Notes under the pieces: model-generated
What the model saw: only the letters and a program-made list of their open reading frames with translations
Databases searched by the model: none
What the model was told of the DNA's origin: nothing
Shown here: piece by piece, positions 63,574 to 64,000 of the stretch
Position numbering within the stretch: the first letter of the stretch is position 1
Layout of the letters: every line of letters starts with the position of its first letter
Made by a program: the position numbers and the translations under genes
Assembly: GCA_937974565.1 (NCBI GenBank)
Contig: CALJWL010000013.1
Coordinates: 50,673-114,672, forward strand
Length of the DNA stretch: 64,000 nucleotides
Reading direction: 5' to 3'
Source of the DNA: an uncultured Arenicella sp.
GTDB lineage: Bacteria; Pseudomonadota; Gammaproteobacteria; Arenicellales; Arenicellaceae

Positions 63574-64000
63574 ATACTTGCCTTAACTGTGTTCGTTTTT
63601 GAATTGGCTTTAGCGCGATTTTAAAATATCACTGAGGTATTAAAAGTACAATGGAGGTTGTTTTTCTTTTTCACTGCAAAATTTCTAACCTATCTTAATC
63701 AAGTTAATAGATATGGGAGATAAAGCTAAAGGGTATAGTTAGACTCTAATAAATGTTCAGTGGCTTGCTTATTTATCAGATCTTAATAAGTTACAACTCA
63801 CTCTCAACTACCAGTTTTACTGCCCTGCCTCACTCAGAACTAACTAAATTCTAGGGAAGCTCTGAATTAATCGTTTTTAAAAAAGCGTTTTAGCTTTGTT
63901 TAGCTTTTTCAGGCAATTTCGCCCCATTACTTGTTGATTTGTCCTGCAATCTGGCTGTTTTGCCAAATTGCAGGCGCACTGAGGCCTAGGCCATTAGTTC
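63574..64000. other. AT-rich flank and hairpin repeat at the window end
   Basis: Non-coding AT-rich sequence upstream of the DUF262 gene, ending in hairpin repeat copy B. No gene seen; whatever lies beyond is cut off. Confidence 0.5.
63931..63982. repeat. Hairpin repeat, copy B
   Basis: CTGCAAT (63944-63950) and ATTGCAG (63967-63973) with inner TGG/CCA, matching copy A. The sequence continues past the edge. Confidence 0.7.

Noticed and set aside
59747..63982. Integron attC sites
   Set aside because: The hairpins lack the RYYYAAC/GTTRRRY core sites, and no integrase is present.

Overview
The window looks like chromosomal DNA of a heterotrophic, probably marine, gammaproteobacterium. The clearest marker is the conserved block ygfB-pepP-ubiH facing a short coiled-coil gene, zapA, the 6S RNA gene and the 5-formyl-THF cyclo-ligase gene (about 4.3-9.4 kb). 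A HexR-gapA pair, TrmJ, AlkB and a TonB-receptor maltodextrin locus fit the same group. I cannot fix the genus; an Arenicella-like or other deep-branching marine lineage is a guess. No rRNA or tRNA gene, CRISPR array, complete insertion sequence or prophage was seen.

Layout. 0-4.3 kb: a ferric-iron ABC uptake pair (binding lipoprotein and permease), Fur, and a PhnD-like binding protein. 4.3-10.2 kb: the conserved ubiquinone/peptidase/cell-division/6S block and a periplasmic cyclophilin. 10.3-16.3 kb: an MFS exporter, then a tight minus-strand operon encoding a membrane CheA-like HPt kinase, a CheY receiver, a CheX phosphatase, an Amt ammonium channel and an unknown 225-residue protein. It reads as a self-contained ammonium-linked phosphorelay and is the best candidate here for an undescribed system. 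17.4-24.5 kb: a flippase-like membrane protein fused to a TolB-type propeller, a hexapeptide acyltransferase, a sugar epimerase, a GlpD-like oxidase and a GT4 glycosyltransferase, probably an envelope glycolipid or glycan cluster. 24.6-35.5 kb: an alpha-glucan locus (GH15, MFS sugar transporter, flavin halogenase homologue, TonB receptor, divergent GH13) with operator-like repeats in its central promoter region. 35.8-39.1 kb: gapA and hexR with three HexR-type boxes between them, then trmJ. 39.1-43.7 kb: alkB facing an AraC regulator, a kinase-like phosphotransferase and an OYE-type flavoenzyme.

43.9-53.3 kb: an orphan ParA, a patatin-like lipase, a phosphoesterase, an SDR protein, an ArsR-OYE pair and a polyhydroxyalkanoate granule cluster (two phasins with Lys/Ala-rich N-terminal tails, a PHA-system protein and a PhaD-like TetR regulator). 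53.4-64 kb is accessory in character: an orphan protein with a DarT-like N-terminus behind a perfect palindrome, two secreted parallel beta-helix proteins, a dienelactone hydrolase between two copies of an interspersed repeat, an alcohol dehydrogenase facing its TetR regulator, and an AT-rich DUF262/DUF1524 protein of the GmrSD/SspE/BrxU defence type. A 30-bp hairpin repeat occurs on both sides of the last three genes.

Starts were moved to internal codons where a signal peptide, ribosome binding site or family alignment favours it; each entry says so. All family assignments come from reading the translated sequence; no database search was run.
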